DNA of 64,000 nucleotides, from contig MKVZ01000016.1 in NCBI GenBank assembly GCA_001898995.1, positions 137,187-201,186 of the forward strand. Direction: 5' to 3'. Origin of the DNA: Rhizobiales bacterium 63-22. GTDB lineage: Bacteria; Pseudomonadota; Alphaproteobacteria; Rhizobiales; Rhizobiaceae. The notes below the pieces were generated by a model. It was not told the origin of the DNA. It did no database searches and saw only the letters and a list, made by a program, of their open reading frames with translations. Shown in pieces: positions 7,431 through 16,795 of the stretch (positions within the stretch are counted from its first letter, which is position 1; each line of letters begins with the position of its first letter). A program made the translations under genes and the position numbers.

Positions 7431-9329
7431 TTACTGCTTAATCCGCCACCATGCCGGCAGGTAATAGCCGAAGAGCGGCGTTTTCGTCGGATGGCCGATG
7501 CGGCTCCAGCGTGCCACCCACTGATAGGGCAGGTGATAGAGCGGGATATAGTAGTCGCCGGAGATGAGCACGCGGTCGAGCGCGCGCACGGCGCTGACGA
7601 AATCCGCGCGCGTGCGCGCGGCGAGCATGGCCTTGATCATGGCGTCCACGGCGGGATTGGCGACGCCGGCATAGTTGAAGCTGCCCTGCACGTTGCGCGA
7701 GGCGGAACCCCAGCGCATCCATTGCTCGTTGCCGGGCGAAAGCGAACCGGTGAGCGAGCCGAGGATCATGTCGTAATCGAAGGTTTGCAGGCGCTGCTGA
7801 TATTGCGCGTCGTCCACCGTGCGCACATCGGCCTCTATGCCGAGGCGGGAGAGGTTGCGCTGATAGGCGAGCGCCACCTTTTCCTCGTCCGGCGAGCGCG
7901 TCATGATCTCGAAGCGCAGCGGCTGGCCGTCCGGCCCGATGGCCTTGCCGTCCTCGAAGTGGAAACCGGCCTTGAGCAGGAGTTCGTAAGCCTTTTTCGC
8001 CGGCGCGCGGTCATGGCCGCTGCCGTCGGTCACGGGCGCGCGCCATGTGCCGTCCATCACGTCCGGGCGCACCGCGTTGGGGAAGGGGGCGAGCAACTGC
8101 CTTTCGCGCGCATCCGCCGGCCTGCCGACCGAGGAAAGCACAGAACCCTGCCAGAAGCTTTCGGTGCGGCGGTATTGTCCGGCGAAGAGATTGCGGTTGG
8201 CCCATTCGAAATCGAACAGCAGGCCCAGCGCCTGCCTTATGTTCCGGTCGGCGAAGACCGGACGGCGCGTGTTGAACACGAAGCCCAGCATGTTGGCCGG
8301 GGTGCCCTTCTCGAAACTCTCCTTGATGACCTTGCCTTCGCGCACGGCGGGGAAATTGTAACCCGTTTCCCAGCGTGTCGGATTGCCCTCCACGAAAATG
8401 TCGAGCAGGCCCTTCTTGAAAGATTCGAACAGCGACGTCTCGTTGCGGTAATATTCGATGCTGAGCGTGCCGAAATTGTTCAGGCCGCGCTGCGAGGGCA
8501 GGTCCTTGCCCCAATAATCGGGATTGCGCTTGTAGACGATGCGCTGGCCCGGCTGCACCTGCGCCACCAGGTAGGGCCCGCTGCCGATGGGCGGCTTCAG
8601 CGTCGCATTGCCGAAAGTGGCCGGATCGATGGCATGTTTGGGCAGAACCGGCATGGTGGAGGCGATGAGCAGCGGAAATTCTCGATCCGACTTTTCGTTG
8701 AAGACGAAGCGCACCGAGCGCTCGCCGGTCTTCTCGATCCTGGCGATCCGGTCCATGCGCATGTTGAAGGGCGGGCGCCCCTTTTTCGTGAGCAGGTCGT
8801 AGGTGAAGATCACGTCGTCCACCGTCACCGGCTGGCCGTCCGACCATCTGGCGCGCGGGTCGAGCGTGAACTCCACCCATTTGCGGTCCGGGTCGATGGC
8901 GACCTTCTCGGCCAAGAGCGGATAGAGCGTGAACGGCTCGTCGCGCGAGCGCTGCATCAGCGGCTCGTAGACGAGGCTGCCCAGTTCCCCATCGAGGAAC
9001 AGGCCCCGCGCCGTGGTGCGCATGCTTTGCAGCACGAAGGGGTTGAGGCTGTCGAAAGTGCCGACCACGCCCATGGTCAGCCTGCCGCCCTTGGGCGCGT
9101 TCGGGTTTGCGTAGGGGAAGTGGTCGAAATTCTTCGGCAGGGCCACGTCGCCGTGCATGGCCAATGCGTAATCTGGGGCATGGTCCGGCTGCGCCTGCGC
9201 GGCATGATCCTGATCCTGCGCTGCAAGAGCACCGGCGCCCGGCATGAAGGCCGCGATCGTCAGCAGCCAGCACCAAAGCATGAGCCGCGGCAGGCCGCGC
9301 AGAAGGGCAATCGGTCCGTTCAACTTCAC
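7431..9329 (-). CDS. ABC transporter extracellular solute-binding protein, family 5 (YejA-like)
   Basis: The 632-residue protein has an N-terminal signal segment (MKLNGPIALLRGLPRLMLWCW through GALA, cleavage about residue 36) and the SBP_bac_5 fold of oligopeptide/nickel/microcin C binding proteins: GGRLTMGVVGTFDSLNPFVL, then VEFTLDPRARWSDGQPVTVDDV, and the C-terminal FGYYLPAWWRIKQ characteristic of YejA-type proteins. It probably captures peptides in the periplasm. A GTG start at 9329 was chosen because it gives a normal signal peptide; ATG codons further upstream add an atypical leader. No permease or ATPase gene adjoins it, so it is an orphan or serves a transporter elsewhere. Confidence 0.88.
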   Translation of the reverse strand: MKLNGPIALLRGLPRLMLWCWLLTIAAFMPGAGALAAQDQDHAAQAQPDHAPDYALAMHGDVALPKNFDHFPYANPNAPKGGRLTMGVVGTFDSLNPFVLQSMRTTARGLFLDGELGSLVYEPLMQRSRDEPFTLYPLLAEKVAIDPDRKWVEFTLDPRARWSDGQPVTVDDVIFTYDLLTKKGRPPFNMRMDRIARIEKTGERSVRFVFNEKSDREFPLLIASTMPVLPKHAIDPATFGNATLKPPIGSGPYLVAQVQPGQRIVYKRNPDYWGKDLPSQRGLNNFGTLSIEYYRNETSLFESFKKGLLDIFVEGNPTRWETGYNFPAVREGKVIKESFEKGTPANMLGFVFNTRRPVFADRNIRQALGLLFDFEWANRNLFAGQYRRTESFWQGSVLSSVGRPADARERQLLAPFPNAVRPDVMDGTWRAPVTDGSGHDRAPAKKAYELLLKAGFHFEDGKAIGPDGQPLRFEIMTRSPDEEKVALAYQRNLSRLGIEADVRTVDDAQYQQRLQTFDYDMILGSLTGSLSPGNEQWMRWGSASRNVQGSFNYAGVANPAVDAMIKAMLAARTRADFVSAVRALDRVLISGDYYIPLYHLPYQWVARWSRIGHPTKTPLFGYYLPAWWRIKQ

Positions 9330-9691
9330 CCGTCCATTGTAAACAAGCGTGATATTTCCTGCCGTTCCAAAGGGAATGCCCTGAAACATATTGATTCGCG
9401 CGGTGAAAATATCATGAACCGGCATTGTGTGCGGAATAAGAGCGTGTCCCCGCCGCGACAGTGCCGAGCAAAATACAGATTCTGGCGGATTTGCAGGGCC
9501 GAATATGGAAACTTGTCTGGATTCGCACTGGCAGTCGTTGTAACACCGCCCCGGATCAGGATTGCCGGGATCAGGCCGGAAATCCCGAAAAGTCACGCTG
9601 TTGCCGCATTTTCAAACCAGTGACAATCTATCGCTGGCTTTGCCGGAAAATGGGAACACCAGATCAAAGTGTTGAAAGGAACCTGTTGATC

Positions 9692-10309
9692 ATGTCCAGC
9701 ACGAAGACAATCGCTGCCGCATCTGCCATGGCCGGCGCGTTCGCCCTGCTTGCCGCCGCGACGATGCCCGCGTCCGCCCAGCAGCCGCCGCAGGGTTGGT
9801 TCAAGGTTTGCTCCAAGCAGGAAGACAACGACATCTGCAACACGCAGAACATCGTCACGGCCGATTCCGGCCAGCTTCTGACGGCGGTGAACCTGATCGA
9901 GATCAAGGGCAAGATCAACCGCAAGATCTTTCAGGTCACGGTGCCGATCGGCCGCCTGATCCCGGCCGGCGTCGGCATGCAGATCGACAACAACAAGCCG
10001 GTCAAGCTCGAATACGGCATCTGCTTCCCCGATCGCTGCATCGCCGAGGCGCCCCTCAACGACGACCTCATCAAGGCGCTCCAGAAGGGCAAGAAGGTGA
10101 CGCTCATTTCCGTCAACTATCAGAACAAGCCCAATCCGATCCCGGTCTCGCTGTCTGGCTTCGGACAGGCGCTCAGCGGCCCTCCGCTCAAGCAGTCGGA
10201 TCTCGAGCAGCGCCAGAAGGAACTTCAGGACGCCGTCCAGAAGCGCCAGAAGGAGTTCGAGGATAAGATGAAGGCCGAGCAGGACAAGGCCAAGGACGCC
10301 GCCAAGTAA
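9692..10309 (+). CDS. Invasion-associated locus B (IalB) family periplasmic protein
   Basis: The 205-residue protein has a signal peptide (MSSTKTIAAASAMAG to ASA, cleavage near 28-30) and the IalB domain: WFKVCSKQEDNDICNTQNIV, IPAGVGMQIDN and YGICFPDRCIAEAPL, with two cysteine pairs likely to form disulfides. The last 35 residues (QSDLEQRQKELQDAVQKRQK onward) are a charged coiled coil that is not part of the core domain. The family is named for Bartonella IalB; in Brucellaceae the role is not well defined. AAGGA lies about 10 bp before the ATG. A strong terminator follows. Confidence 0.9.
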   Translation: MSSTKTIAAASAMAGAFALLAAATMPASAQQPPQGWFKVCSKQEDNDICNTQNIVTADSGQLLTAVNLIEIKGKINRKIFQVTVPIGRLIPAGVGMQIDNNKPVKLEYGICFPDRCIAEAPLNDDLIKALQKGKKVTLISVNYQNKPNPIPVSLSGFGQALSGPPLKQSDLEQRQKELQDAVQKRQKEFEDKMKAEQDKAKDAAK

Positions 10310-10333
10310 GGCAGGCGGATATGTTCAGGGAAA

Positions 10334-10357
10334 GGGGCGCATCCGGCGCCCCTTTTT
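10334..10357 (+). terminator. Rho-independent terminator after the ialB-like gene
   Basis: The stem GGGGCGC/GCGCCCC with a 5 nt loop is followed by TTTTT. It starts 25 bp after the stop codon. Confidence 0.9.
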
Positions 10358-10375
10358 CGTTTCAGCCCCGTTTTT

Positions 10376-10477
10376 AGAACGGCTCCTGTCTTCACGGAAT
10401 CTCGGAACCGCTCTATCTCTTTGTTTTTACGCATTTCCGGACGCAAAACCGCTTCGCACTTTTGCTGGAAACGCTCT
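10376..10477 (+). repeat. Intergenic hairpin repeat, copy R2 (full length, two modules)
   Basis: The left module (10376-10414) is an imperfect palindrome, AGAACGGCTCC to GGAACCGCTCT. A spacer atctctttgtttttac follows, then the right hairpin with arms GCATTTCC/GGAAACGC and inner stem GCAAAA/TTTTGC. The right end ...CGCTCTAG contains the TAG stop codon of hspQ, read on the reverse strand. Confidence 0.88.
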
Positions 10478-10808
10478 AGTTCGCGCGCTGCGCCTTCACC
10501 CGGTAGGCGCCGTTTTCCAGCCGGTCGAACATCTCGTTGATCTGCGGATGGCGCAGCGGCTCGCCGCTGGGGTCGGCCACGAGATTCTGCTCCGACACAT
10601 AGGCCACATATTCGGATTCCGCATTTTCCGCGAACAGGTGATAGAAAGGCTGGTCCCGGCGCGGGCGCGCTTCTTCGGGAATGGACTGGTACCATTCCTC
10701 CGTATTGGCAAATTCGGGATCGACGTCGAAAATGACGCCCCGGAAGGGGAAAAGCCGGTGCCGAACCACCTGGCCGATCTGGAATTTCGCATGCTTTATC
10801 TGTGTCAT
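10476..10808 (-). CDS. hspQ: Heat shock protein HspQ (hemimethylated DNA-binding YccV-like)
   Basis: The 110-residue protein has the YccV-like domain: KFQIGQVVRHRLFPFRGVIFDVDPEF, then FYHLFAENAESEYVAYVSEQNL. HspQ in E. coli binds hemimethylated DNA and acts as a specificity factor for the Lon protease. Four in-frame starts cluster (ATGATGATCATG); 10808 (MTQIKHAKF) fits the family best, though none has a clear Shine-Dalgarno. Its stop codon TAG coincides with the end of the adjacent hairpin repeat. Confidence 0.9.
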   Translation of the reverse strand: MTQIKHAKFQIGQVVRHRLFPFRGVIFDVDPEFANTEEWYQSIPEEARPRRDQPFYHLFAENAESEYVAYVSEQNLVADPSGEPLRHPQINEMFDRLENGAYRVKAQRAN

Positions 10809-10884
10809 GATCATCATGCGGATATAGGCCGCGCCGGGGCAAATGAAAGACCGGTGCAACACACGATATTTCCGTAACGAAGGG

Positions 10885-12126
10885 TCAGTTCGCCGATCCC
10901 GGCAGTCTGGGCGATCTGGGCAGGAAATGCGCGAAGCCGCTGCCCGGACGCAGGCCCTCGCGCATGAAGAAGGCCCGCAGCGGCGCAAAGGAGCGCAGGG
11001 CTTCCAGCCCCAGTCCGCGCGCGATCTGCGCCGGCAACATGGACGAGAGCAGCGAGCGGTTGAGCGCGTCCACCGACCCGGTGCGCGCCAGTATATCCGG
11101 GCGGCGCGCGCGGTCGTAGGCGCGCATGACCCGGTCTGAGCCTGGATCGCCGGGGTCGCCGGCGACCGCTCTCACCAGCGTCTCCACGTCGCGCGTGCCG
11201 AGATTGAGCCCCTGGGCACCGATAGGCGGGAAGACATGCGCCGCCTCGCCGATCAGGATCGTGCGATGCGCCGCGAAGGCATGCGGCACGAGGCCGGACA
11301 GCGGCCATGCCTGCGGGCGCACGTCTATGGCGACGCGCCCGAGCATCCACTGCATCATTTCCTCGATGCGCGCCGCGAGTGCGGCATCGTCCAGCGCGAG
11401 CAGCGTTTCCGCGCGGGCGGGATTGACCACCCAGACGAGGCTGGAACGCCGCCCCTTGAGCGGCACCTGCGTGAAGGGGCCTTCCTCGGTGTGGAACTCG
11501 GTCGAAACGTTCTGGTGATCGACCGTATGGGCGAAGGAGAGTACCACCGCTGTCTGCGGATAAGTCCAGCGGCGCGCGCGGATACCGGCAGCTTCACGCG
11601 CGGCGGAATTGCGCCCGTCGGCCGCGACCAGCAGGCGCGCATGCAGCGTGTCGCCGCCGGCAAGCGTCACCGTGACGTGATCGCCATTGGGCCGGTATTC
11701 GATGGCCGGGGTGGTGATGCGCCGGATATTGCCGCTTCCTGCCACGGCCTCCGCCAGCTTCGCATTGAGCACCGCGTTGGGGATGTTGTAGCCGAAGGCC
11801 TCTTCGCCGATCTCGCCGGCGCGGAAGGTGACGGCCGGACTGCGGATCAGGCGGCGGGTGGCGTCGACGATGCGCATCGAGGCGAGGGGGGCGGCTTCCG
11901 GGGCGATGGCGTCCCAGACGCCGATTTGTCCCAGAAAGCGGATAGCCGGCATCATGAGCGCGGTTGTCCGGCGGTCGTCGGCATCGGTCTCCGGACCGAT
12001 CAGGACGCTCCGCCATCCGGCGGCGCCGAGTGCCAGTGCCGCCATCATCCCGGCGGGACCGCCGCCGCTGATGACGATATCGGTGAGGGATTTGCTCGCA
12101 ACCAGATCGTTCATCGGCTTCTCCAT
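10885..12126 (-). CDS. UbiH/UbiF/UbiL-family FAD-dependent monooxygenase (ubiquinone biosynthesis)
   Basis: The 413-residue flavoprotein has the N-terminal dinucleotide-binding motif VISGGGPAGMMAALAL (about 18-33), the DG motif LLVAADGRNSAAREAAGI (about 165-183) and the FAD-ribityl GD-type motif ILIGEAAHVFPPIGAQGLNL (about 290-310). These define the aromatic-ring hydroxylases of ubiquinone biosynthesis. Alphaproteobacteria use UbiH, UbiF or UbiL types with differing regioselectivity, so the exact ring position is not assigned. The first glycine motif reads SGGG rather than GGGP-leading GxG in some homologues, which is common here. The alternative start is MNDLVAS at 12114. It is divergent from pcs. 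Confidence 0.88.
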   Translation of the reverse strand: MEKPMNDLVASKSLTDIVISGGGPAGMMAALALGAAGWRSVLIGPETDADDRRTTALMMPAIRFLGQIGVWDAIAPEAAPLASMRIVDATRRLIRSPAVTFRAGEIGEEAFGYNIPNAVLNAKLAEAVAGSGNIRRITTPAIEYRPNGDHVTVTLAGGDTLHARLLVAADGRNSAAREAAGIRARRWTYPQTAVVLSFAHTVDHQNVSTEFHTEEGPFTQVPLKGRRSSLVWVVNPARAETLLALDDAALAARIEEMMQWMLGRVAIDVRPQAWPLSGLVPHAFAAHRTILIGEAAHVFPPIGAQGLNLGTRDVETLVRAVAGDPGDPGSDRVMRAYDRARRPDILARTGSVDALNRSLLSSMLPAQIARGLGLEALRSFAPLRAFFMREGLRPGSGFAHFLPRSPRLPGSAN

Positions 12127-12406
12127 TCTGCGAAACGGCTTAGCTCAAACGGGGGTAAAAAGAAAGAAATCCCCTGCCGTCCCGTTGATTTCGTTGGCAG
12201 CACCGCCGCCGTTTTTCCACATCCCGCGCACCGTAACTCCATTCTTCCGTGGAATGAACGCCGATTTGCCGCCGCCTCCCTTGCTCTTTTCACCTTATTG
12301 GCGGAAAGCTGGTGAAAGATCGGCTTTTTCGCGGTAAACAAGCCGGCAAGACCGAAAAAACGCCGCATTCGGGATCGGCTCCCGGTGAAATATCAGCGGC
12401 AGGGAA

Positions 12407-13240
12407 ATGGCGGACGGCGTGAAAACCAGACTGACCGGAAAACTCAAGCCCAAGAAAGTCACCGCACCGCAGGCCAAGGCGTTTTCGGTCCATCTGCTGA
12501 CGGCTTCCGGCTCGTTCCTCGCCTTCCTGTCCATCGTCGCGGCCAGCGACGGGCGCTATACCGCCATGTGGTGGTGGCTCGGCCTCGCCTTGTTCGTGGA
12601 CGGGATCGACGGTCCGATAGCTCGCCGGCTGGAAGTCAAATATGTCCTGCCGAACTGGTCGGGCGAACTGCTCGACAACATCATCGACTATGTGACCTAT
12701 GTGCTGATTCCGGCATTCGCGCTCTACCAGAGCGGCTTCATGGGTACCTATCTCTCGTTCACATCGGGCGCGATCATCGTCATTTCCAGTGCGATCTACT
12801 ATGCCGATATGGGCATGAAGACCAAGGAGAACTTCTTCAAGGGCTTTCCCGTGGTCTGGAACATGGTGGTCTTCACGCTCTTCATCGTCAAACCGGGAGA
12901 ATGGGTGGCCTTCGGCTTCGTCGTCGTCTCGGCATTGCTGTCCTTCGTGCCGATCCACTTCCTGCATCCGGTGCGGGTGGTGCGTCTGCGCCCGCTCAAT
13001 CTCACCGTTTTCCTGCTCTGGTGCGCCTTCGGCATCATCGCGCTCTATTATACGCTCGATGCGCCGCTCTGGGTGCGGATGGGCGTTTCCGTGACCGGTA
13101 TCTATATCTATTGCGTCGGCGCGGTCATGCAGCTCTTTCCAAACCTCGGGCGCACGGCCGCCGTCGTCGCGGCGGAGAAGGCCGCGGCCAAGGGGGCGAT
13201 CAAAGGCGCGAGCAGGAACAAGACAGGAGACACGAAATGA
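12407..13240 (+). CDS. pcs: Phosphatidylcholine synthase
   Basis: The 277-residue integral membrane protein has about eight hydrophobic segments and the CDP-alcohol phosphatidyltransferase signature DG-x2-AR-x8-G-x3-D-x3-D, seen as DGPIARRLEVKYVLPNWSG followed by ELLDNIIDY (about 66-94). Pcs condenses choline with CDP-diacylglycerol in one step, a pathway typical of rhizobia, Brucella and relatives and important for their host interaction. The AGGGAA site sits very close to the ATG, so a GTG four codons in (12419) is a possible start. Its TGA overlaps the ATG of the quinone reductase gene. Confidence 0.95.
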   Translation: MADGVKTRLTGKLKPKKVTAPQAKAFSVHLLTASGSFLAFLSIVAASDGRYTAMWWWLGLALFVDGIDGPIARRLEVKYVLPNWSGELLDNIIDYVTYVLIPAFALYQSGFMGTYLSFTSGAIIVISSAIYYADMGMKTKENFFKGFPVVWNMVVFTLFIVKPGEWVAFGFVVVSALLSFVPIHFLHPVRVVRLRPLNLTVFLLWCAFGIIALYYTLDAPLWVRMGVSVTGIYIYCVGAVMQLFPNLGRTAAVVAAEKAAAKGAIKGASRNKTGDTK

Positions 13241-14211
13241 TAAACGCCATCCGCGTGCATCAGACCGGCGGACCGGAGGTCCTGAAGTATGAGCAGGTGC
13301 CGATCGGCGAACCGGGGCCGGGCGAGGCGAAGGTGCGCCACGAAGCCGTGGGCCTCAATTTCATCGACGTCTATTTCCGCACCGGGCTTTACAAGGCGGC
13401 GGCTATGCCGTTCACGCCGGGCAATGAAGGCGCGGGCACGGTGGTGGCCGTCGGCGCGGGCGTGGAGAATGTGCATGTCGGAGACCGCGTCGCCTATGTC
13501 GCGACGCCCGGCTCCTATGCCGACGAGCGCATCCTGCCCGCCGACCGTCTGGTGAAGGTGCCAGCGGGCGTCGATCTCAGGACGGCGGCGGCGATGATGC
13601 TGAAGGGCATGACGGCGCAATATCTGTTGCGCCGCACTTTCCGTGTCGAGCGCGGCCAAACGATCCTGTTCCATGCCGCGGCCGGCGGGGTTGGGCTGAT
13701 CGCCGGGCAATGGGCCAAGCATCTGGGCGCGACCGTCATCGGTACGGCCGGTTCGGCGGAAAAGATCGCGCTTGCGAAGGCGCATGGTTACGACCATGTC
13801 ATCAACTACCGCACCGAGAATTTCGTCGAGCGCGTATGTGAACTGACCAAGGGTGAAGGTGTCGACGTGGTCTATGATTCCGTCGGCCGCGACACCTATA
13901 TGGGCTCGCTCGACGTGCTGAAACCGCTCGGCATGTTCGCCTGCTTCGGCCAGTCCTCCGGCTCGATCCCGCCCTTCGACCTTAGCCTTCTGGCGCAGAA
14001 GGGCTCGCTTTTCGCCACGCGGCCGACGCTGTTCAACTATGTCGCCAAACGCGCCGATCTGGAAAAGACCGCGGCAGAATTGTTCGACGTGGTGGAAAGC
14101 GGCGCGGTGAAGATCGAGATCAACCAGACCTATGCGCTGCAGGACGCCCGCAAGGCGCATGAGGATCTGGAAGCGCGCAAAACGACCGGAGCCAGCATCC
14201 TGCTGCCATAA
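13237..14211 (+). CDS. NADPH:quinone oxidoreductase (zinc-independent MDR family)
   Basis: The 324-residue protein belongs to the QOR subgroup of medium-chain dehydrogenases: the N-terminal GroES-like fold (NFIDVYFRTGLY, TPGNEGAGTVVAVG) and the nucleotide-binding AAAGGVGLIAGQWAK motif (about 149-163) are present, and the zinc-ligand cysteines of alcohol dehydrogenases are absent. It reduces quinones with NADPH in the cytoplasm. ATGA overlaps the stop of pcs, and AGGAGA lies about 7 bp upstream, so translation is coupled with pcs. A terminator follows. Confidence 0.93.
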   Translation: MINAIRVHQTGGPEVLKYEQVPIGEPGPGEAKVRHEAVGLNFIDVYFRTGLYKAAAMPFTPGNEGAGTVVAVGAGVENVHVGDRVAYVATPGSYADERILPADRLVKVPAGVDLRTAAAMMLKGMTAQYLLRRTFRVERGQTILFHAAAGGVGLIAGQWAKHLGATVIGTAGSAEKIALAKAHGYDHVINYRTENFVERVCELTKGEGVDVVYDSVGRDTYMGSLDVLKPLGMFACFGQSSGSIPPFDLSLLAQKGSLFATRPTLFNYVAKRADLEKTAAELFDVVESGAVKIEINQTYALQDARKAHEDLEARKTTGASILLP

Positions 14212-14245
14212 GAAAAAGGGCCCATATCACGCCCTTTTCCTTTTA
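14212..14245 (+). terminator. Terminator after the pcs-qor operon
   Basis: The stem AAAAGGGC/GCCCTTTT with a 9 nt loop is followed by CCTTTT. It begins directly at the stop codon of the quinone reductase gene. Confidence 0.85.
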
Positions 14246-14279
14246 TAACAACGTTCTATGCGCTTTTTCTAAAGCAGTA

Positions 14280-15593
14280 TCACACGGCCATGCCGTGAAG
14301 ATCGTAAGCATCGCTGGCCTCGATCTTCACCGTCACGATATCGCCGGTGCGCAAGGGGCGGCGCGACTGGATATGCACGCTGCCGTCGATCTCCGGCGCA
14401 TCGTAGCGGGTGCGGCCCTTGGCCGTGGTTCCATGCGCTTCATCGATGATGACGGGCAGGCGCTTGCCGACCTTCTTCTTGAGAAGATTGGTTGAAATCT
14501 GCTGCTGCTTGGCCATGAAGCGATGCCAGCGGGCTTCCTTCACTTCTTCCGGCACGGGATCGAGGCCGAGATCGTTGGCTTTCGCGCCCTTGACCGCCTC
14601 ATATTTGAAGCAGCCGGCGCGCTCGATCTTGGCTTCGTCGAGCCAGTCGAGCAGCATCTGGAAATCCTCCTCGGTCTCGCCCGGATAGCCGACGATGAAG
14701 GTGGAGCGCACGGCGAGGTCGGGGCAGGTCTCGCGCCAGGCCTGGATGCGGCGCGCGGTCTTTTCCTGATGCGCCGGGCGGCGCATGTTCCTGAGCACCG
14801 CCGGCGAGGCGTGCTGGAAGGGGATGTCGAGATAGGGCAGGATCTTGCCTTCCGCCATCAGCGGAATGACCTCGTCCACATGCGGGTAGGGATAGACGTA
14901 GTGCATGCGCACCCAGACGCCCATCTCGCCCAATTCGCGCGACAGGTCGAGGAACTTGGTGCGCACCGCGCGGTCCCGCCACATCGCTTCCTGATATTTG
15001 ATGTCGAGGCCGTAGGCGCTGGTGTCCTGCGAGATGACGAGGATTTCCTTCACGCCCGCCTTGACCAGCTTTTCCGCCTCGCGCAGCACCTGGTCGATCG
15101 GCCGCGAGACGAGGTCGCCGCGCAGGGCAGGGATGATGCAGAAGGAGCAGCGGTTGGAGCAGCCCTCGGAGATTTTCAGATAGGCGTAATGGCGCGGGGT
15201 GAGCTTCACGCCCTGCGGCGGCACGAGGTCCACGAAGGGATCGTGCGCCGGGGGTGCTGCCTCATGCACGGCGCTCATCACGCTTTCATAGGCCTGCGGG
15301 CCGGTGATGGCCAGCACGTTGGGGTGGCGTTCACGGATCACCTCCGGCTCGGCGCCGAGGCAGCCGGTGACGATCACCTTGCCGTTCTGGTTGAGCGCGA
15401 GGCCGATGGCCTCAAGCGACTCGTCGCGGGCGGAATCGAGGAAACCGCAGGTGTTGACGATGACGAGGTCGGCCCCGTCATGCTTGCGCGCAATCTCGTA
15501 GCCCTCGGAGCGGAGGCTGGTGATGATGCGTTCGGAATCGACCAGTGCCTTCGGGCAGCCGAGTGAAACGAAACTGACGCGCGGTGCGCTCAT
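14280..15593 (-). CDS. rimO: Ribosomal protein uS12 methylthiotransferase RimO
   Basis: The 437-residue protein has all three RimO domains: the UPF0004 N-terminal cluster-binding domain ([27 protein letters not shown], the cysteines of the first Fe-S cluster), a radical-SAM core with CxxxCxxC seen as [14 protein letters not shown] (about 150-163), and a C-terminal TRAM domain (about 370-437). RimO adds a methylthio group to the conserved Asp of ribosomal protein S12. The start at 15593 ([12 protein letters not shown]) was chosen over an upstream ATG because the family begins here. It is a single gene, separated from bfr by a bidirectional terminator. Confidence 0.96.
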   Translation of the reverse strand: MSAPRVSFVSLGCPKALVDSERIITSLRSEGYEIARKHDGADLVIVNTCGFLDSARDESLEAIGLALNQNGKVIVTGCLGAEPEVIRERHPNVLAITGPQAYESVMSAVHEAAPPAHDPFVDLVPPQGVKLTPRHYAYLKISEGCSNRCSFCIIPALRGDLVSRPIDQVLREAEKLVKAGVKEILVISQDTSAYGLDIKYQEAMWRDRAVRTKFLDLSRELGEMGVWVRMHYVYPYPHVDEVIPLMAEGKILPYLDIPFQHASPAVLRNMRRPAHQEKTARRIQAWRETCPDLAVRSTFIVGYPGETEEDFQMLLDWLDEAKIERAGCFKYEAVKGAKANDLGLDPVPEEVKEARWHRFMAKQQQISTNLLKKKVGKRLPVIIDEAHGTTAKGRTRYDAPEIDGSVHIQSRRPLRTGDIVTVKIEASDAYDLHGMAV

Positions 15594-15675
15594 GGGAGAA
15601 ACCTTGACGATTGTCGGAAATTGCGCGCGCTTTACCACGGCGAGGGGGCGGACGTAAAGAATTTGCCGTAAATGA

Positions 15676-15705
15676 AAAAGCCGGGGCGATGCCGCCCCGG
15701 CTTTT
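15676..15705. terminator. Bidirectional terminator between bfr and rimO
   Basis: A 13+13 bp perfect inverted repeat (AAAAGCCGGGGCG and its complement) surrounds a 4 nt loop, with T-runs on both sides. It ends bfd-bfr transcripts on the reverse strand, about 20 bp after the bfr stop. Confidence 0.92.
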
Positions 15706-15724
15706 CGTGAAGGTCGAAACGGGC

Positions 15725-16210
15725 TTACTCGGCTTCGTCGGCCGGCGAGGCGTTGAGCTGGCCGTAGCGTTCCTCGCCGATCTTGGCGAGCAGGTCGAGC
15801 TGGGTTTCGAGGAAGTCGATATGGCCTTCCTCATCGGCGAGAAGCTCATCGAAAAGCTGCTTGGAGACATAGTCGCCGAGCTGGTCGCAAATCTCGCGCG
15901 ACTTCTTGTAGGCGGTGCGGGCGTCGTATTCGCCGGCGAGATCCGCCTCCAGAACTTCCTTGACGTTCTGGCCGATGCGCAGCGGCGCGACGGTTTGCAG
16001 GTTCGGGTGACCTTCGAGGAAGATAATGCGCTCGACCAGCCTGTCGGCATGGTTCATTTCCTCGATGGATTCCGCGCGCTCCTTCTTGGCAAGGCGCTTG
16101 AAGCCCCAATCGTCGAGAAGGCGGTAATGCAGCCAGTACTGGTTGACCGCGCCCAGTTCCAGAAACAAGGCCTCGTTAAGCCGCTCGATGACCTTTGGTT
16201 CGCCTTTCAT
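15725..16210 (-). CDS. bfr: Bacterioferritin
   Basis: The 161-residue four-helix-bundle protein keeps the full ferroxidase centre (E18, E51, H54, E94, E127, H130) and the heme ligand M52 ([10 protein letters not shown]). Bfr forms a 24-mer that oxidises Fe(II) and stores the mineral in the cytoplasm. Its start overlaps the 3' end of bfd by 35 bp, so the two genes are co-transcribed and probably translationally coupled. Two Irr-type boxes and a candidate promoter lie upstream of bfd and could govern both. Confidence 0.97.
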   Translation of the reverse strand: MKGEPKVIERLNEALFLELGAVNQYWLHYRLLDDWGFKRLAKKERAESIEEMNHADRLVERIIFLEGHPNLQTVAPLRIGQNVKEVLEADLAGEYDARTAYKKSREICDQLGDYVSKQLFDELLADEEGHIDFLETQLDLLAKIGEERYGQLNASPADEAE

Positions 16211-16487
16211 TCCATGTACTCCCGAATTTGTCGCGTAACGAACGGACGCGATCCATGAACTGGACCGTATTCTCGTCCATCTGGTTCTTCCGAAGATGGT
16301 ACTCTTCGGTCACCCTTATGATCGTTTCCACGACGTTTGGGAAGCAGCCGCAGCAGCGGCCTTTCTTGGACATGGCGTTATAGACGGTACCGGGCACAAT
16401 AAGCTGCCAGCAATCCTGATCGAGAAGCTCGATCACGACCGCTTCGATATCCTTGTCGGTAATAACGTTGCAGCTACAAACCAGCAT
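16176..16487 (-). CDS. bfd: Bacterioferritin-associated ferredoxin (Bfd-type [2Fe-2S] protein)
   Basis: The 103-residue protein starts [18 protein letters not shown] and has the Bfd cysteine pattern CxC (C4, C6) and CCGC (C45-C48). The spacing between pairs is about six residues longer than in E. coli Bfd, and there is a C-terminal extension of about 35 residues ([20 protein letters not shown]). Bfd reduces bacterioferritin so that stored iron is released. The start at 16487 was chosen because C4 is normally four residues in. It is upstream of bfr with a 35 bp overlap. Confidence 0.92.
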   Translation of the reverse strand: MLVCSCNVITDKDIEAVVIELLDQDCWQLIVPGTVYNAMSKKGRCCGCFPNVVETIIRVTEEYHLRKNQMDENTVQFMDRVRSLRDKFGSTWNERRTKGHRAA

Positions 16488-16730
16488 GGAAACTATTCTT
16501 CCATACCTGAATCGCAAAAAGCGAATGCGGAATACCGCGCATGAAGGAGATTCCCCGGCTTACCCTCAACGATAACCGAAAAAATACCGCAAGGAAGATG
16601 CGGCATTACTTTACGGACAACGCTTGGGCAAACTGAACCGGACAATGGTTCCTCCAATTGCAAGGGTTAAAGGCCCGAACATCAAAGGTATTCTTTCGGC
16701 AGGCACTCATAACCCGCCAAACTGGGTCAA

Positions 16731-16760
16731 CTTATGACGAGGCAAGCCATGTCTTGTCAA
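16731..16760 (-). promoter_or_regulatory. Candidate sigma-70 promoter for bfd-bfr
   Basis: On the reverse strand a perfect TTGACA (16755-16760) is followed after 18 bp by CATAAG (16731-16736, 4 of 6 matches to TATAAT). This would give a leader of about 235 nt before bfd. It is a prediction from motifs only. Confidence 0.4.
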
Positions 16761-16769
16761 ACGCTATGT

Positions 16770-16786
16770 TTTTGAAATGTTCTAAA
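16770..16786. promoter_or_regulatory. Irr-type iron-control box (ICE-like), site 1
   Basis: TTTTGAA-ATG-TTCTAAA is one mismatch from the palindrome TTTAGAA-N3-TTCTAAA expected for Irr of the Hyphomicrobiales. It lies 10 bp upstream of the candidate bfd -35 element. Confidence 0.6.
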
Positions 16787-16795
16787 AATCAATAG

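Noticed and set aside
7419..9623. A 734-codon plus-strand frame
   Set aside because: It is antisense to the solute-binding protein gene, with shadow-type composition and no signal or domain.
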